Assembly (NCBI GenBank): GCA_020860885.1
Contig: JAJBTS010000397.1
Coordinates: forward strand, 1-10,007
DNA: 10,007 bases
DNA from: Bacteroidales bacterium
Lineage (GTDB): Bacteria > Bacteroidota > Bacteroidia > Bacteroidales > Azobacteroidaceae
Direction of reading: 5' to 3'
Part shown: piece after piece, positions 7,662 to 10,007 of the stretch
How positions within the stretch are numbered: the first letter of the stretch is position 1
Layout of the letters: every line of letters starts with the position of its first letter
Notes under the pieces: model-generated
The model's database searches: none
What the model was told of the DNA's origin: nothing
The model's input: only the letters and a program-made list of their open reading frames with translations
Position numbers and translations under genes: made by a program

Positions 7662-8729
7662 ATGAAAACAATGATGAAATGTAGATTTTTCTTTTATTAC
7701 TGTCTAATCAGCCTGGTATTTGTTTCCTGCGCGTCTGTTCACTCTGTAGTTATCGAAGTAAGAGAACCGGCAAAAATCACTTTACCATTAGATATTGCCG
7801 AAGTTATTGTAGTGAACAATTCCGCGATACAACCCTCTGATGTAGGTATTGCTCAAACGTATGATGAGATAGCAATTAAAAATAACTCACTGAATACCGA
7901 TATGGGGCCGGTAGTTATGCAATCCTTATTCAATACATTATCAGGAGCTACTTTTTTCAATAATGTATCTTCTTCCCGTGTTTCCTTAAGAGCACATGGC
8001 GACTGGATGGAAGAACATCCTCCTATTCCTTTAGCCATACAAGAAGTGTTAATGGACAGCCTGGCTTTCGACGGAATCATTTCCGTCGACCGCGTTTTGC
8101 TCTCTTTAGATGAAAAAGTAAAAGACAATATGCCTTTAACCTCTTCTTCCATGTCGCATTATGTAGATCTCAAAATCGAAGGAAAAGCCAATGGCAGTAT
8201 CTATTCATACAATAAAAAGGAACCTCTTTATACTTTTACCGTATCAGACAGTATAATTATCAAGGATACTTATTTTGAAGATTCACTCACTGTTATAAAA
8301 CATATTCCAGACGCGTTTATAATTGATTTAGCACGTAATCTGGGTTCTAAACTGGCGCAGGAAATGTTGCCTTCCTGGACTCCTAAAGAAAGATACTTTT
8401 ATACAGGCACCAATGCACGTATGAAAGAAGCCTACAGCTATACAAGGAGTAGCAACTGGAAACAGGCCAAAGAAATATGGATGAAAGAATACGAACAAAA
8501 CACAAAAGCCATTGATAAAGGAAAAATGGCGAACAATATAGCAATTGCCTCTGAGATGGAAGATAATCTTAACGAATCTTTGTCCTGGGCACAAAAAGCT
8601 CAGGAATATTTCATTCAAGCGAATGTAAAGCCGGGTTCTGAGATTATGATCCGCATCAACACATACATCGAAGATCTCAAGAAACGAATGGAAGATAATC
8701 GATTATTGAACGAACAAATAGGTTTATAA
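7662..8729 (+). CDS. DUF6340-like lipoprotein with TPR-like C-terminus
   Basis: The 355-residue protein has a lipoprotein signal peptide with lipobox VFVSC, acylated at Cys23, so it is membrane-anchored in the envelope. The segment from about 31 to 60 (IEVREPAKITLPLDIAEVIV, then VNNSAIQPSDVG) matches what I recall of Bacteroidota DUF6340 proteins. The middle part (about 80-235) is predicted mixed alpha/beta. Residues about 250-345 form helices resembling tetratricopeptide repeats (MKEAYSYTRSSNWKQAKEIW, then ANNIAIASEMEDNLNESLSWAQKAQEYF), which suggests protein binding. No acidic export signal follows Cys23. The ATG at 7662 is preferred because two nearby upstream ATGs run into a stop; codons 4 and 5 are alternative starts. 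No clear promoter is visible in the 90-bp gap, so read-through from valS is possible. Function is unknown. Confidence 0.8.
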   Translation: MKTMMKCRFFFYYCLISLVFVSCASVHSVVIEVREPAKITLPLDIAEVIVVNNSAIQPSDVGIAQTYDEIAIKNNSLNTDMGPVVMQSLFNTLSGATFFNNVSSSRVSLRAHGDWMEEHPPIPLAIQEVLMDSLAFDGIISVDRVLLSLDEKVKDNMPLTSSSMSHYVDLKIEGKANGSIYSYNKKEPLYTFTVSDSIIIKDTYFEDSLTVIKHIPDAFIIDLARNLGSKLAQEMLPSWTPKERYFYTGTNARMKEAYSYTRSSNWKQAKEIWMKEYEQNTKAIDKGKMANNIAIASEMEDNLNESLSWAQKAQEYFIQANVKPGSEIMIRINTYIEDLKKRMEDNRLLNEQIGL

Positions 8730-8735
8730 AGTTGC

Positions 8736-8759
8736 AAAAAAATTCGTTCCGTTTCGAAT
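8736..8759 (-). terminator. Weak rho-independent-like terminator of the DUF4919 gene
   Basis: On the minus strand ATTCG (8746-8742 side of the stem is its partner CGAAT) forms a 5-bp stem with an 8-nt loop, followed by a run of T from 8742 to 8736. It lies in the 41-bp gap between two convergent genes. The stem is short, so the call is tentative. Confidence 0.4.
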
Positions 8760-8770
8760 AGAATCCTGAC

Positions 8771-9418
8771 TTAATCTAAATAGGTAAGATCTTCAAAGTA
8801 AAGTTTATCCCCATCTTTCTCCCATACGCTATAAGAAGCATTTCCATCGACTTCCAGGGTTTCTTTTCCTCCAAGAAACCCTATAATTCCTTTTAGCACA
8901 TATTCGTCTTCAATATTGGAGATTTTAATAGCTGTTTCTTTCGACCGTCCATCGCCTGTCGAAAAAATAGCATCTAATACAAATTCAAATCTTTTGGGAA
9001 TATATTCCTCATCTCCTTTATTTTTAGATTTTTGAACACATATACTCGTATGTAATAAAACCGTTAAATCAACAGGGTTTCTTTCCAGCATCACTTTTGC
9101 CAATTTAATTACTTTTTTGCAGTTCCCTTTCATGGCCGCTTTCTCAAATTCCGGCCTTTCCGGGTGAAGAGTGACAGACATAATAGAACTAAATTTCGGC
9201 TGGAATATAATTCCATAGTATAAATAAAAGCAATCGGCAGAATCCAATTTGCCAGGTTCGTTTTTTGCTTTGTCCAGTAAAGCCGGATAATAATAAATAG
9301 AAGTGGAGTCTGTAGTTATACTTTTAATTTCGGATAGGAAAGAAGTTTCTGAATCTTGAGCAACAATAATCGTAGACAGACATATCCAACAGGAAAAAAT
9401 AAAAATAATTCTTTTCAT
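8771..9418 (-). CDS. DUF4919 family secreted protein
   Basis: The 215-residue protein has a cleavable signal peptide (hydrophobic from about 4 to 19, cleavage near AQ at 20-21). The cysteines inside it do not form a lipobox, so it is probably a soluble periplasmic protein. Segments IYYYPALLDK (41-50) and YLYYGIIFQP (65-74), a central helical part (about 88-130) and GDGRSKETAIKISNIEDEYVL (155-175) match what I recall of DUF4919, a Bacteroidota family with no known activity. The length is typical. The gene starts 28 bp after the 3' end of the tRNA-Thr gene in the same direction. I found no TAnnTTTG box or terminator in that gap, so it may be expressed by read-through from the tRNA unit. Confidence 0.78.
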   Translation of the reverse strand: MKRIIFIFSCWICLSTIIVAQDSETSFLSEIKSITTDSTSIYYYPALLDKAKNEPGKLDSADCFYLYYGIIFQPKFSSIMSVTLHPERPEFEKAAMKGNCKKVIKLAKVMLERNPVDLTVLLHTSICVQKSKNKGDEEYIPKRFEFVLDAIFSTGDGRSKETAIKISNIEDEYVLKGIIGFLGGKETLEVDGNASYSVWEKDGDKLYFEDLTYLD

Positions 9419-9446
9419 AATAGTAATTTAATTTATAATAGATTTG

Positions 9447-9519
9447 AGCCGCTAACGAGACTCGAACTCGTGACCTACACGTTACGAATGTGTTGCTCTA
9501 CCAACTGAGCTATAGCGGC
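9447..9519 (-). tRNA. tRNA-Thr (anticodon CGU)
   Basis: The gene folds into a full cloverleaf of 73 nt. The acceptor stem is GCCGCTA/TAGCGGC, the D arm is GCTC-AGTTGGTA-GAGC, the anticodon loop is TTCGTAA with anticodon CGU, and the T arm is ACGAG-TTCGAGT-CTCGT. The CCA end is not encoded. The anticodon stem ACACA/CGTGT has a mismatch at its last pair (A31-C39). It reads ACG codons. The 5' end is only 9 nt after the stop codon of the upstream protein gene, so the tRNA is probably cut out of a longer transcript. Confidence 0.95.
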
Positions 9520-9528
9520 AAATAGAAT

Positions 9529-9972
9529 TTATTTCATTAAGTCGTTAAAAAAATCATCCAGATCTTTATCCAGGTCATTCCATAACTCGTTATCCAGTTT
9601 TAAGGTATCATCATCAATAAAGATAAGTTCTTCCAGAATAGTGAAATCTTCATCGACCAGGTCGACGGTAAAAGGTTTATAGATATATTCTTTATCAAAA
9701 GCTTTTTCATTCACTAATTCCTTCAATACCTTTCCGGATGCATATTTGATTTCTTTAAGGGGATTCGTTTGAAACTGAATGCTATTTTCGGATAAAAGGA
9801 TACACAACAATTCCTGTTCCATATCGTCAAAAAAAGTTAGCGACTGATTTTCTTCATTGTAGTAAATATAGAGGTCTCCTATATAATTACCATCATTTGA
9901 AGCTCCATAAGTAGCCAAACTATCCTGTATAGCAGACTTTAACAAATCTTCCAGATTCTTATTTGTTTTCAT
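9529..9972 (-). CDS. Hypothetical acidic 147-residue protein
   Basis: I do not recognise this protein. It has no signal peptide and no membrane segment, so it is probably cytoplasmic. It begins with a basic amphipathic helix (about 4-20), then an alternating part rich in aromatic residues (about 29-70, including DLYIYYNE and LTFFDD) that could be beta strands. It ends in a strongly acidic stretch (about 103-144, with WNDLDKDLDDFFND). A TAnnTTTG box lies immediately before the ATG, which supports this start and suggests an almost leaderless mRNA. The tRNA-Thr gene follows 9 nt after the stop codon. Coding is supported by the promoter, the clean frame and codon use like that of the neighbours. 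Confidence 0.7.
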   Translation of the reverse strand: MKTNKNLEDLLKSAIQDSLATYGASNDGNYIGDLYIYYNEENQSLTFFDDMEQELLCILLSENSIQFQTNPLKEIKYASGKVLKELVNEKAFDKEYIYKPFTVDLVDEDFTILEELIFIDDDTLKLDNELWNDLDKDLDDFFNDLMK

Positions 9973-9976
9973 GCTG

Positions 9977-9984
9977 CAAAGTTA
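9977..9984 (-). promoter_or_regulatory. Bacteroidota -7 promoter box for the acidic protein / tRNA-Thr / DUF4919 unit
   Basis: The minus strand reads TAACTTTG, an exact TAnnTTTG match, ending 4 bp before the ATG at 9972. No good TTTG is visible at the -33 position close to the window edge. If it is active, transcription starts at or next to the start codon. Confidence 0.55.
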
Positions 9985-10007
9985 ATAAAATTTGAAAAAC
10001 ATTCATA

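Noticed and set aside
8328..8618. Minus-strand open frame within the DUF6340-like gene
   Set aside because: It is antisense to a clear lipoprotein gene and has no recognisable features.

Overview
The window looks like chromosome from a Bacteroidales bacterium (Bacteroides/Parabacteroides-like). The reasons are moderate GC, Bacteroidota-type promoter boxes (TAnnTTTG) before several genes, almost no Shine-Dalgarno sequences, and genes resembling families mostly found in this group (DUF6340-like, DUF4919, DUF486). The genus call is inference. Most of the content is ordinary chromosomal housekeeping. I see no complete mobile element, CRISPR array or defence system.

Layout. Positions 1-63 look like the outer end of an IS3-family-like insertion sequence running off the window. 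Positions about 64-172 hold a degenerate tandem array with an exact 23-bp period. A leftward block follows (listed here from high to low coordinate, the order of transcription): a DUF486 four-helix membrane protein (4770-4402); a P-type cation ATPase split in two by a one-base frameshift in a C6/G6 run (4349-1654); a BamE-like lipoprotein with a proline-rich and Ser/Gly/Arg-rich tail (1588-782); and the epoxyqueuosine reductase queH (722-186). A 173-bp divergent intergenic region (4771-4943) carries the promoters of the DUF486 gene and of valS, plus a perfect inverted repeat.

Rightward, valS (4944-7571) encodes a complete valyl-tRNA synthetase and is followed by a DUF6340-like lipoprotein (7662-8729). 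Converging on it from the right edge is a leftward unit: an acidic 147-residue protein of unknown function (9972-9529), a tRNA-Thr(CGU) only 9 nt after its stop codon (9519-9447), and a secreted DUF4919 protein (9418-8771). A weak terminator-like hairpin lies in the 41-bp convergent gap.

Functional links are loose. queH, valS and the tRNA all belong to translation, but they sit in separate transcription units. The points most worth a second look are the 23-bp array apparently cut by an IS end, the ATPase frameshift, the unusual ion-site residue of that ATPase, and the tRNA embedded between two protein genes. No gene-free stretch exceeds 300 bases; the longest are 1-185 and 4771-4943, both described below.
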